Assembly (NCBI GenBank): GCA_010405405.1 | Contig: MU004244.1 | Coordinates: 313,895 to 377,894, forward strand | DNA: 64,000 nt | From: Microthyrium microscopicum | Lineage: Eukaryota; Ascomycota; Dothideomycetes; Microthyriales; Microthyriaceae | Direction: 5' to 3' | Part shown: positions 45,871-58,381 of the stretch, in pieces | Layout of the letters: every line of letters starts with the position of its first letter | Position numbering within the stretch: the first letter of the stretch is position 1 | Notes under the pieces: generated by a model | Databases searched by the model: none | Told to the model about the DNA's origin: nothing | Seen by the model: the letters and a program-made list of their open reading frames with translations, nothing else | Program-made: the position numbers and the translations under genes

Positions 45871-47741
45871 ATGGCCCAAGCATATGTTGAGTCTGAGGAG
45901 CAGCGCTTCCAAGCTGAGGTAGCTGAGGTTAAAAAGTGGTGGTCAGATTCTAGATGGAGAGCCACCAAGAGACCATTCACTGCTGAACAAATCGTTGCTA
46001 AGCGTGGAAACTTGACAATTGAATATCCAAGCAATGTTCAGGCAAAGAAGCTTTGGAACATCTTGGAAGGACGCTTCAAGGTAAACATCTCGAGCTCCCA
46101 CCCCTTGAACCATCCGACTAACCCGTCATGTAGAACAAGGATGTCAGCTACACATATGGCTGCTTAGACCCCGTAATGGTCACTCAGATGGCCAAGTACC
46201 TCGACACAGTCTACGTTTCTGGATGGCAATGCTCCTCCACTGCCTCCTCAACCGACGAGCCAGGTCCAGATCTAGCAGATTATGCATACAACACTGTACC
46301 AAACAAGGTACAACATCTCTGGTATGCTCAGCTCTTCCACGACCGAAAGCAGCGTGAGGAGCGTCTCAGCAACCCAAAGGCTGCTCGAGCAAAGCTTGCC
46401 AACACTGACTTCCTACGACCCATTATCGCTGATGCGGATACCGGACATGGTGGCTTGACCGCTGTCATGAAGCTCACCAAGCTCTTTATTGAGAAGGGTG
46501 CTGCTGGTATCCACATTGAGGATCAAGCTCCAGGCACCAAGAAGTGCGGACACATGGCTGGAAAAGTCCTTGTGCCCATTGCCGAACACATCAACCGCCT
46601 GGTCGCTATCCGCGCCCAAGCTGATATCATGGGTATGACTTCCAACGCCGATACATCAACAGTAAGCTAACCATACTCAGGCTCTGATCTCCTCGCCATC
46701 GCCCGTACCGACTCTGAAGCCGCCACCCTCATCACTTCCACCATCGACCCCCGCGACCACCAGTTCATCATTGGCAGCACCAACCCCAACATCCAACCCC
46801 TGAACGATCTCATGGTAGCCGCCGAGCAAGCAGGCAAAGCCGGTGACGATCTACAAGCCATCGAAGACAAGTGGTGCGCCGACGCCGGTCTCAAGCTATT
46901 CGACGATGCCGTTGCCGAGGCCGTCAACGCCAGCACAGTCTCCAACAAAGCTTCCGTCATTGACAAGTACCGTGAAGCTGTCAAGGGCAAGAGCCACAGT
47001 GAAGCTCGCGCCGCAGCTAAGAGCCTGACTGGTCTCGACATTTACTTCAACTGGGATGCTGCGCGCACTCGTGAGGGATACTATAGATACCAGGGTGGTT
47101 GTGTGACTGCGATTAACCGCGCGATTGCGTTTGCGCCTTATTGTGATGCTATTTGGATGGAGTCGAAGCTTCCTGACTTTGCTCAAGCTGAAGAATTCGC
47201 TAATGGTGTGCACGCTGTGTGGCCAGAGCAAAAGTAAGCCAACTCAAACCATCTTCCCTATACACACTAACAAAGTCGCAGACTCGCATACAATCTCTCA
47301 CCATCCTTCAACTGGGAGACCGCCATGTCCCGTTCCGACCAAGAGACCTACATCCACCGTCTCGGAAAGCTCGGCTACTGCTGGCAATTCATCACGTAAG
47401 TTCCACTCCCACCCTTCAACCTTCAAAACCTAACATATTCAGCCTCGCTGGTCTTCACACCACCGCCCTCATCTCAGACACCTTCGCCAAGGCGTACTCT
47501 GAGCGCGGAATGAAGGCATACGGTGAGCTCGTTCAAGGACCTGAGCTTGCCAGCGGCAACGAGGTCGTCAAGCATCAAACATGGAGTGGAGCCAACTATG
47601 CCGACAACCTGCTCAAGATGGTCACAGGCGGTGTCTCCTCAACCTCAGCCATGGGCAAGGGTACGTTCTTCCTCGATCTTATTGAAGAGAAATAGATGCT
47701 AACAAGCAATAGGTGTAACGGAAGATCAGTTCAAGCACTGA
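45871..47741 (+). CDS. Isocitrate lyase
   Basis: Glyoxylate-cycle enzyme that splits isocitrate into glyoxylate and succinate, allowing growth on acetate and fatty acids. Six exons: 45871-46080, 46134-46632, 46681-47233, 47282-47395, 47443-47660 and 47713-47741, all in phase, give 540 residues, the normal length. Conserved blocks include [39 protein letters not shown], the catalytic [13 protein letters not shown] (KKCGH at 206-210) and [20 protein letters not shown]. The last exon carries only nine codons (ending GVTEDQFKH). No SKL-type peroxisomal signal is present. Retention of the last 52-nt intron would give a different short C-terminus ([11 protein letters not shown]). Regulation by carbon source is known for the family but not shown by a site I can name here. 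Confidence 0.96.
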
Positions 47742-48515
47742 GTGATTTCATAAGGGGGAGTGTTTGAGTAGAGGCCAAATCTTTTTGTAGCGGTCTTAGT
47801 TCACTGGGGCGAAAGAAGCAGATTGAATAGCATCGGGCGAGTTCTCAGCAGGCATGAAATTGTGTCGAGCTAGGGGCCTTGCGAAATTTGACGTCAAAGA
47901 GTAGCTGATGGCGTCTAAAATAACGACATCTTTTCGCGATTGTGCTTTAGCTTATGCGGAAAAGCATGATGAGTTGAAGTTCGCTGGATCTCATCCTACA
48001 TACTAGCATGGCTAATTGTATCTTTTTTTGAATTATGTGTCGATATGGTGGAATTGACCTTAGTGATTGATGATTACAAATTAGCTACCGGATTCGTCGA
48101 AACAGTCAGCATGACTCCGCCAAATTCTAGGGGATGTGAAGAATATCCACTCAGTCAAGGTAATATCATAAAGTATAAGCTGTAGCCTTGTAGGATATGC
48201 GGATCCTCACAGGCCAAGATATTAGCTATAGCGTCTCTTCGAAGCGAGTCTAGTCTGATATCGAGCCATCGGAAGAGCTTCTTCATTAGAAATTGAACGC
48301 AAAGACCGCTAAAAAATGTTGAATTTATTGACATCACAATGCTATTAAGTAGACGAGGGATATGAGCAAGGTCTAAAGTACCAAAACAGAGGCTGGCATG
48401 GTATTAGGGTATCTATTGATGAAAGTCTAGAATCATCCGCAGCACTCGTGAATCTAACACCTGTGGAACCAGTTAGTATAATATTCTCTTCAAAGATACC
48501 TTGCTGAGGAGCACG
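47742..48515. other. Convergent intergenic region, 0.77 kb
   Basis: 3' flanks of isocitrate lyase and of PRMT1, which face each other. No gene recognised. Confidence 0.4.
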
Positions 48516-49816
<1,301 letters not shown>

Positions 49817-50594
49817 AATGGCAAGCAAATTGATGATGATGATGATGCGACCGATTTATTAGTGATAGAAGAGATCACAAGAGGAGGAAAAGTGTCGGAG
49901 AAAACGAGCAAAGATTTGTTGGGGAGGTGGGAGAAGTTGTCGACAGGTCAAAATACGAAAAAAGAAAGCGAGAGTTTGCGGGTAGCACCCAAAATCGGAC
50001 CCCTACAGATGGCACGGTCCAGAACTACATGGATCATCCGGCTATACTTGGTGCATGCATGGTAGCCTATCAGGCTGAACATAAATTGAGAAGGCTGAAC
50101 ATCCAGCTTGTTGTACAAAATGAGATATATAATACCTCAGAGTCGGTCTCGTATCCTCATTTCGACAATGACAGAGCCCTTTTACTTTACTTGTGCAGCT
50201 AACAGATCGAGCTCCGCCTCGGTCGCCTGACTTTGACAAGCTTCTTCTACAAGTGTTTATGCACTCGCGAAGCATGCATGTCCCTATGGCCCTTATGCCC
50301 CTGAACAATTGAAATCATCAACATTAGCCTGATATAGACATCTTCAAGTCCTACCTGTCTTCGGGTCATAATACCGCTGCCTTTCTAGGACAACGCCTAC
50401 GCATTTGGGTAACGCAGCAACACTCGTGACGTCACAGCTCTGAGGTTTTAACACTGTACCTTCCACTTATTGCTCCCACAACAGTTGCATCTCCGGCTGT
50501 TCCCAGTTATCCTCTCGCTTGGCATCGACACACTCGTTTTCATTTTTCTGCGATACAAAGTTCCTGGTTCAATACGTCTGAGACCAAAGACATC
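49817..50594. promoter_or_regulatory. Divergent intergenic region, 0.78 kb
   Basis: Lies between the starts of PRMT1 (minus) and the conserved unknown gene (plus). It contains a short GAT microsatellite at 49837-49849. No gene supported. Confidence 0.4.
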
Positions 50595-51694
50595 ATGTCG
50601 GAGTATCAACGAAGAGTTGCTGAGCAGCGGGCTCAAGTTGCGGCATTGCGAAAAAGCATGGTTGCAGAAGCCTCTCAGAATCTACAGGCTTCAGTAATTT
50701 CAAACACGAAGACAGTATCTCCAAAACGGCCTACCAAGCCAAAAGAGCAAGCCGTAGCAACTCGATCCTCTATGCGGATCGCGTCCAAGCCCAAAGCAGC
50801 CTACAAGGAGGATGAAAAGCCCGCCTTCATGAGCGAGCGAAGGTCACACACGGCCACCCGAAATAGTCAAAGAAGCAGAAAGACCATCAACTACAACGAA
50901 GATGACGATGACCAAGAAGACGCAATCTCCCTGACCCGAAACGAGATCGTCATGCTGGATTCCGAGTACTACAAAGCTCGCTGGTCCACAACTATGGGTA
51001 AAGCTTTCATACCATTCGGACGACTTTGCAGCGTACGTTGTGTTTCATACAATACTGACCATATTTAGACAACTGGTACAAATGGGTCCCAAGCCAACCA
51101 CTTCCAGACCGCGAAGCAAGCGGAACATTTTACTTTGCTACCCATCCCAACTTCACTCCCAACAAATCCCCAGAAGAAGTCTTCCGCGAGGGCGCCTTTG
51201 GCGGCACCTACTGGGCTCCCTACTGGTCCGCTGCCATGAATGTCAACGTCATAAATGACTATACCGAGATGCCCGACGAATGGACCCAAGGAGTCGACGT
51301 TGAGCGCTATCTAATCAACGATGGATATGATCGAACTGTCAACAAGTTCCAAGTGCGCGCGGGCCAGAGTATCGCTGAGTGGGAAAACAATGGCTGGATC
51401 AAGCTGGACTTGGACATTCGTGGCTGGATGCAGTGGTATACGCGATTCTTTCGAGGTCGGCGGTCAGGGGACGATGCTCGTCAGATCACGCGATGGGCTA
51501 AGTGTGCGGGTCCAACTGGTCGCTGGCGACAAAAGTTACTGAAGGACTACATGCAGGCTGGTATTCGAGATGTTACGGAAGGAGTGAGCGCCGATTCTGG
51601 CGTGAGTCTGGCTGTGCATCAGACGATGCATCATTGGGCGGTTGAGCTGCGACAAGAGGATGTGGATGCTTTCTGGGAGAGATTTGATGTTTGA
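50595..51694 (+). CDS. Conserved fungal protein of unknown function
   Basis: Exons 50595-50997 and 51069-51694 are joined by a 71-nt intron (GTAAAG..TTTAG), giving 342 residues. The GTAAAG donor was chosen because it alone keeps phase (TTM|DNWYKWVP). The N-terminal 110 residues are basic and low-complexity, with an acidic patch (NEDDDDQED). The C-terminal 210 residues are aromatic-rich and look folded: ATHPNFTPNKSPEEVFREGA, FGGTYWAPYWSA, PDEWTQGVDVERYLINDGYD, NKFQVRAGQSIAEWENNGWI, WMQWYTRFFRGRR and RWAKCAGPTGRWRQKL. I have an impression that this block is conserved in other fungi but know no function. No signal peptide or membrane segment. Confidence 0.8.
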
Positions 51695-52111
51695 TAGTGT
51701 TGCTAGCAAGCTAAAGTGCTTGGAGGAAGCGAACACTTTGCTTTCGAGATGGGACATTTAAGTGGCGAATGGGTGCCTGTAGTTTTAATGACTGAACTCA
51801 CAATCAATACAGTGAACAATGAAAGCTATTAACAAGTTTAATATCTATGTTGGTATCGATAAAGATATGATGGCATGTAGAAGAATAATTATGACTGAAT
51901 TATAGGTCTGAGTAATGTATACAGTCTTCAGCTTGCCTGCGTCAATACCCTTTTAAGGATACTGTAAGTAAAGAGCCACTACCACACCATCGAGGTTTCA
52001 GACCTATTCCCAAGAATATGAATTCGAACGCTCTATTATTGGATGCGGAGACCGACATCATAATGGCCATGTCCATCCTAGTGTCTCGGGAGAATTTGAT
52101 CATCGATAGAT
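51695..52111. other. Convergent intergenic region, 0.42 kb
   Basis: 3' flanks of two convergent genes. Nothing else recognised. Confidence 0.4.
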
Positions 52112-54159
52112 TCATCCCCGTGCAAGCATTTCCGCTTCCTCCATGTCCATATCGTCATCAAAATCATCATCCATCATCCCAGCATGAAACATCTCATACG
52201 CGGCGGCGGCGTCAAAGTCCCCCTCATCGTCATCATCATCATCTTCTTCATCTTCATCTTCACTGTCGAAGCCTTCTGAGAATTCCGAGTCATAATAGGC
52301 CGGACCAGACTCGCTGAGCATCCACAGGTTCTTTGACTGGGCAAATGGATCACCAGAATCTGCAGACGCATCAATAGCGAACGTGTTATGAGCCAAATGG
52401 CCATTATGGTCTAGTGGCAGTCCATGATCATTGAAGAACGCCGAGTCGAAAGCGATGAATCGGTTTGACAGCTCCGCGACAAATGAGTTTTCCGCAGGCT
52501 TGATATCACTGACACTGAGTCGAATCTGCTGGGACAAAGGGTGGAGATAATAGCGCGCAGAACCGTCCACTACTTGGTCTGCAATCTTGGTGACTTTGAC
52601 GTCTGAAGAAAGTTTCCAGGCCGCCTTCTTTGGCTGGAGGCATTCGTTGGCTTCAAATGACTTGAGATTTGGCAGGGCCTTAGGCAAAGCCTCGAGGAAT
52701 TCTTTCCAGGTGTCGGTACTCGACCATTTCTACAACCAGTTAGTGTTGATCTCATGGTGTAGCAATCAATATCCATATTCACCAATCGATAAAGACTTAG
52801 ATGTTCTATGGTGTTGAATTTGCCGAGAACCTCGATGAACAGTGGCACGCCTGCGTATACTATCTTCCCAAGCTCTAGTTTTTGCAAATGAGGTAGACTA
52901 GAAACTATTAGCTTGTGTTTTATGGACTATAACGACATGCAACGAATGGCGTAGTCCCATCCGCTTCGGTATCTGCCATCGCTCTCGATGAGGAGAAGAG
53001 ACCTTGATGTCCATCGCACTCGACAAAGTGGAGCCAGGTTCCGGCGTCGATGGGTAGGAAGGCCCTATAGCGAAAAGCGAAATACACGAGAGCCAGCGAC
53101 TGACATGGAGATACACCATGTCTCTTGGCAAGCCGTTACGGAACAGAATAACTCCGATTGAGATGTTGCTTGAAAGTGTTCTTACCTGACAGAGGTCTTT
53201 TTGAGCATCATAAGACAGCTATTTGCATTGCCGTTAGTCGGCATGTGATATTGCTGAGCTCCTTCGAAATTGAGTCGCAAGTGCTGCATATTGGGAACTT
53301 GTTCTAGGAAAGTCTGGATTCCGAGATCCTCTGGTCCAGCATGTGAAGCTTTCAGACACAACATGGCCTTTTTGAGATGAGACAAGGTCGCTGTAAATGT
53401 CTGTCGGTGGGTTTGTGGCACAAGTGTCTCCATTGAGGTGTCAAACGCGCTGAGACCATGCCGTGTGATTACCTCAAATGCTTCGAGATTGACCTTGGCC
53501 TTAGCTGCGACATACAGCATCTTACTTGGTATGCCGTCAGATGACGGGGAGTACGGTAGAACGTCACGATACAAGATTTTTTCCAATGTCTTGATGTAGT
53601 AGCCGCGAAAGGATGTTCTCTCACGCGGTCGAAGGCGATTAGAGACGAAGTCGCGAATCTGGATGGTCTTGAGCTGTTGTAATGCCTCAAAGGCGAGTTG
53701 AAGCGTCTCTAGACAGGCTCCGGTCTGGAGACCCCATTTCCAACGTTGTACCGCTTCATATGCAGGTCCTCTTGTGTTCACAAGCTTTTTTTCTTATTAG
53801 GAAACGTGTCCAGAGGCTGGTGAAAGGAACTGTCCTTTATAACTTACAATAAAATTTGGCTCCATCCACTCATTGCCAACAATGACAGTCTTCACATATT
53901 TGGACAGCTCAGCATGTTGCGAGATGTCAAGCAAGTTCTGAACGCTATCGGGGTGGATGAAAATTTGACGGATGGAGAAGAACTCCAAGGCGAAGTAATG
54001 AAAAAGCTTTCGCTCGATGGTTTTGCAAGAACGGCGTAAGTTGCCCAGGTCGATTGTCGTCAGGTTGCCCGAAATGTTGAGCAAAAGCTCGATGGGAAAC
54101 TCAGCGAGGTTGCGAGTTGGAGAGCCTATGATAGGGAGAGTTTGGGTATCAGAGACCAT
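52112..54159 (-). CDS. F-box protein with acidic C-terminus
   Basis: Minus-strand exons 54159-53848, 53784-53186, 52897-52783 and 52729-52112 splice in phase to 547 residues. An F-box-like motif is near the N-terminus: LAEFPIELLLNISGNLTTID, LGNLRRSCKTIERKLFHYFA, then LLDISQHAELSKYVKTVIVG. Next comes a leucine-rich, repeat-like body (MQHLRLNFEGAQQ; LPHLQKLELGKIVYAG; NTIEHLSLYRL; LPNLKSFEANEC), and a tail of Asp/Glu runs (EDDDDDDEGDFD) encoded by GAT/GAA trinucleotide runs. Such proteins are substrate adaptors of SCF ubiquitin ligases, expanded in Pezizomycotina. The intron at 52898-53185 is 288 nt, far longer than the others; phase fits direct joining (AG|T, Ser), but a hidden exon there is possible. 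Head-to-head with seipin. Confidence 0.78.
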
Positions 54160-54706
54160 GATGGGTGACGGCGGATTTTCTTAGGTCGTGTGGTCAAGAT
54201 TTTTGACGAGGAGAAACAGTGTTGAAAAGTAAGAAGAAAGGTCCAGACGATGAAGGAAAAATTAAATTTAAGTCAACCGAGTTGTCGAAGGATCAGGTGT
54301 GAACATTGGGGGATGAGCTTGAGGTTTGACGCGACAAGGCAGAAGTCGCGAAGCTGGCACGAACTCACATGATCAGCCTCACCTCCTGAAATCTCCATAA
54401 TGATTGAACATATCCGCCGTACCTACTCTTTAGCACCTCCTCAATGAAGAAAGCTTTTGATCCTTATTGAATTTCATCCTTGAATCACCTTTCTACCAGT
54501 TTAGTAGTAAACGAATAACTCAATAAACAATACACGGTAGAAAAAAAGTAACCTGGCATCGATGGTTGGCGGAGGGCAGGAATTGGCCAATCGGCGCCCA
54601 TGCTTCAAAGTGACGTCTAGCACCGTGACTTCTTCAATGTTTATCGTCAGATCGTTTCGCAAATTTGCAATCCCATCTAGTCTGCTCGATTTAAAGGGTG
54701 CTAGTC
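54160..54706. promoter_or_regulatory. Divergent promoter between the F-box and seipin genes
   Basis: 547 bases between outward-facing ATGs. No gene supported inside. Confidence 0.5.
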
Positions 54707-55939
54707 ATGGTCACATCTTCTGATGATGATGAGGAGGAGGTCGGTCTCATCGTTGCAGCAAGCGTAAGTGATGACCGCTGTTGCGTCTATCGCCAGCTAA
54801 CATTCCGTCTACAGGACGCAGTACTCAAGCCCCTTCGTTATGCGACATCCAAGCCTGCTCAACGAGTCTATTTAGGAACGCTGTTCTTCCTCTTGACCGG
54901 CCTGACGCTTCTAGGTTTCGCCATCACCGCATACCTTCTCTTCTACTACTCCTACGTCCCAATTCGCGGCTTTTCACAGCCTATCTATCTACAATTTGAG
55001 CCAGGCAAGCATCCATATGGCATAGTACAGCTACAGAAAGGTCATGTAGTGTCCGACCAGCCGTACGATGTAGATGTGCACCTCAATCTGCCACGAACAC
55101 CTACAAATACTGCTGCGGGAAACTTCATGATTGATGTTCAGCTATTTGCGCCATCATCAACTACATGGACTGAGAACACGCCTAAAGTTCTGGTCGCAGA
55201 ACGAAGACCTGCCATCATGACCTATCATTCGCCTACTCTAGAGCATGTATACAAGGCTGTAGAGTTACCGTTGTATATCACAGGCTGGCGAAAGGAAGCT
55301 GAGAAGCTGACTGTACCACTATTGGAAGGCGTGGAGTTTGCGCGAGGCTGGCAAACTGTCCCAACCAGTGTACGGATTGAGCTACAAAGTGCAACTCCGC
55401 TGCAGGTGTATGAGATGACTATTGCTTTCAGAGCTCGGTTGCGGGGCATCCGGTACATTGACCAGTTCTAATGTGAAAATCAACTGACAAATTATAGGTA
55501 CATGATGATCAACTATCGCCTCAGCTCGTTCGTATTCTTTACCTCCATATTTTGGAGTGTAGAGATGACCATCGCGGCATGCATATGGGTCGGCCTATCG
55601 TTTGTGTTTACAGGCAAGCAGTCACAACAGCCAGCTGTAGAACAGAAATCAGAACCTCAAATCAAGGCGGAAGGAGACATCCTTCCAGAAACGAACGCTG
55701 AACCATCATCTCCCCCGGCAACACCCAGGATCAAGGATGAAAATGACCCAGAAAGCGTGTTGGAAACATATCCACAAGCCACAGAAGCGGACGTTGAAGA
55801 TGAAGAGGCTGGACCAGGTTCTTCCCATAAAGCCAGATATTCAGATTCTGGTCTAGGAACAAGCTTTGAAAGCAGCCATGGATCAGCAAGAAGGGATGTG
55901 GTTCGGCGGAGATCTTCAAAGAACCTCACGGAAGACTAG
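54707..55939 (+). CDS. Seipin (ER lipid-droplet biogenesis protein)
   Basis: Seipin organises lipid-droplet formation at ER contact sites. Exons 54707-54763, 54815-55452 and 55498-55939 give 378 residues. Transmembrane helix 1 (YLGTLFFLLTGLTLLGFAIT) is at about 39-64. Then comes the lumenal domain with the family start of YVPIRGFSQPIYLQFEPGK, the strands GIVQLQKGHVVSDQPYDVDV and NFMIDVQLFAP, and the pattern AERRPAIMTYHSPTLEHVYK. Transmembrane helix 2 (VFFTSIFWSVEMTIAACIWV) is at about 243-270, and the cytosolic tail is acidic. Intron 1 (54764-54814) is 51 nt, in frame and stop-free, so unspliced RNA would insert 17 residues (VSDDRCCVYRQLTFRLQ). Intron 2 (45 nt) contains a stop. Confidence 0.93.
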
Positions 55940-56971
55940 CTGTCATCCAGAGGGCACGAGTATCTTGATGGTTGTGATTAGAGAGCAAGGCGTTTGGGAA
56001 ATATATGAGCTTATTTCTTTGAGATACCCCTAATTGAAATATGATTACTGGCCGATTAACTTCATGCCAATAAGGCTGCATCACCCCCAAAGGCGCATAT
56101 ACAATCTTCAAAGTGGATAACATGCTCAATAATGGAACTCCTGGGCTCGATCAAGCTGCTTAATCATCTTGTGGCATGCAAGTTGTCTGCTATCAGCAAT
56201 CAGCTCATCTCAGCATTGTAGATGTCACACCCATATAATTCTCAAATGAAGCCATTAGGCTGACACATATGCGGCCTCGTGCTCTACCGCGTTCCGTCCT
56301 TCCGCGAACAACGTGCCAAGTCACGAGCGGATGCCTACAAAACGTGCTAGAGGGTTTCGGCGGCCAGATAATGCAGCTCGGCTCCGGCCGCTAGAAAATC
56401 CGGGATCCGGCTGCATCCAGTTTCAAATTTCAATGATGCCTAACGACTTCACGAGAAGCACGATGGAACCGGAAGAATTGCAATCTCGTGCTTTAATCTG
56501 GTGGTTTATCTGTAGAACAAATAGCGGGTTTCTACAGATTGTATCTGCGGTACTACGAATAGGCCTCGAGAACAAGGTTCTCTCTCTCTGCCAACATGTA
56601 ATGGATTTGCAATCCGATCCGAGCTCAAAGGCAGTAAACATCATTAAAAGTGATACCATCTGAGTAATTGCTATAAGCAAGGTTAATAATGCTCAAGAGG
56701 CCGCACCAAAGCCAATCGCTCAAGATCACAACTTCCAAGTCGTGATCTTGATCAGAACCAGAGACAGTCTCACTCGTGATTGGACGTCTTTGATATCAAA
56801 GATGTCAGCACTTGGTTCCTTACAAGGATCATTAAGTCCATCTATAATCCGGCTGGTGGGATGGAGTTTATCGGCTTTGGTGATCATCCATCAAAAACCA
56901 CCACAATTTGCCAGGATAGCACTTGATGAGTTGATCAGCAACACGGATTGAGGGGCAATTCTGGTGCCAAA
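55940..56971. other. Intergenic, 1.0 kb
   Basis: 3' flank of seipin and left flank of the foldback element. No gene recognised. Confidence 0.4.
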
Positions 56972-57123
56972 ATACCGAAAACTTCTGTTGAAACGCACAA
57001 AGCTAGCGTGGTTTCTCTTGCAGGGGGCGCGTCGGATTTAGGGGACCCTCACTATTGCTTAGGGACAAAACCTCGCTGGAAAACCGCGCTAGCTTTGTGC
57101 GTTTCAACAGAAGTTTTCGGTAT
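56972..57123. mobile_element. 152-bp foldback element, MITE-like
   Basis: Two inverted arms of 43 bases (56972-57014 and 57081-57123) differ at one position and flank a 66-base centre. Each arm begins ATACCGAAAACTTCTGTTG when read inwards. TA dinucleotides lie at each outer end (56973-56974 and 57121-57122) ahead of CCGAAAAC, which fits a Tc1/mariner-type insertion with TA target duplication. There is no coding capacity. The termini do not match those of the larger element at 59501. As RNA it would form a 43-bp stem with one G-U pair. Confidence 0.75.
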
Positions 57124-58381
57124 ATTGTCCATACCAACATAGCAACTCAAAAATACTGATACCATGGAATCCATCTCGACAGGCAAGCAGCGAGGACTTG
57201 CTCTATACGGACAATCTATCACACAATGTACTACCAAGACAATTATGAAAATTTCTAGGAACAGAATTTGCTAGTATTCTCCATAGTAAAAAAATGCAAG
57301 CTCGATACATACCTTAACATCTGACTCCATGGTTTTCTATCAAGATGCAGTAGCGCCAAAATCTATCCATCCGTTTTTTCCGTCCGCCGACCAACGGAAC
57401 CTAAGAAATCCCTTGGAACTCATTGGAGTGTGCCTACCAAGACTCCAACAACGTTCTCTCGTGCATATTTTGATCTTTGCAAGTCAAATCTGAGTGCCGA
57501 GTCTGCCGTTGCGGCACCAAAGCAAACAACTGCCACAGACCCCTGCATAGAACGGCCCGCAATGAGAAAATATGTTCAAAGCATTTTGATCAGGCGGATG
57601 CGCCTTTCGAGCTTTCTTGTTGACATGCATGGAGTACAGTTCGTGCGAGCAGGAAAGTGAGGCAGCAGGATGATTGATTGTTGGCTGCGTTACACCCAAT
57701 AATTTGAGGCCCCCTATCGAGCGCAGGCATTCTCACCGCTTGCTGCTGCTTTTGTTTGCGCTGGGGTACATTAGCTTCTCCCATGCCAGACAGCTGAGCC
57801 AGGCCAATGCGAACGAAAATGAAAGATAGATGCACTGTTGTCGTTTTAATGTAATAGATTACTTTCGAGCTTCGAGGCTCAATAATTGTACCGGTGGCGC
57901 CCGGAGAGCCCGCAATCGGTCGAGATGTTTGGACCGTGCGATAGAGGTTCGTTCCTGAAGGACGAGGGTCCATGACACGGACACTTGGTGCATTGTTTAG
58001 CGAGGCCGCTGTCGGTATCGGTGCCGAACATGCGAAAATATTTGGAACTATCATCGTGAGAATGATTGTGATGAAAGTTAATAGACAAATCACTGCGATA
58101 GAGAAGATGGAATATGTTTTGATAAATGGTTTTTCATCATTGTACTATATAATTGCCAATTAATGGCTGGCAGGAGCCTCAACACCCAAATTGGGGGAGA
58201 ACATCAACTGCCTGTAAACTCTTGAGTAGAGTAGAAGTATCCCGAAAACATTTCCATCCATGAGTGGTATTTCCCATGATATCGTAAAAAATCCAAATGC
58301 TATGCTTCGCTGGAACGCTGAAAGAGTCGCTTTAATCAATCGATGTTGTTCGTGACAGGTCATGAAAGGTTGCACTGCAAC
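57124..58381. other. Intergenic, 1.26 kb, with a doubtful small minus-strand frame
   Basis: A minus-strand open frame between about 58135 and 57590 starts with a hydrophobic helix (YSIFSIAVICLLTFITIILT) followed by a Pro/Ser-rich stretch (APIPTAASLNNAPSVRVMDP). It lacks a convincing upstream ATG, and its 3' part is not protein-like. It may be a fragment of a small membrane protein or a chance frame. Nothing else recognised. Confidence 0.3.
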
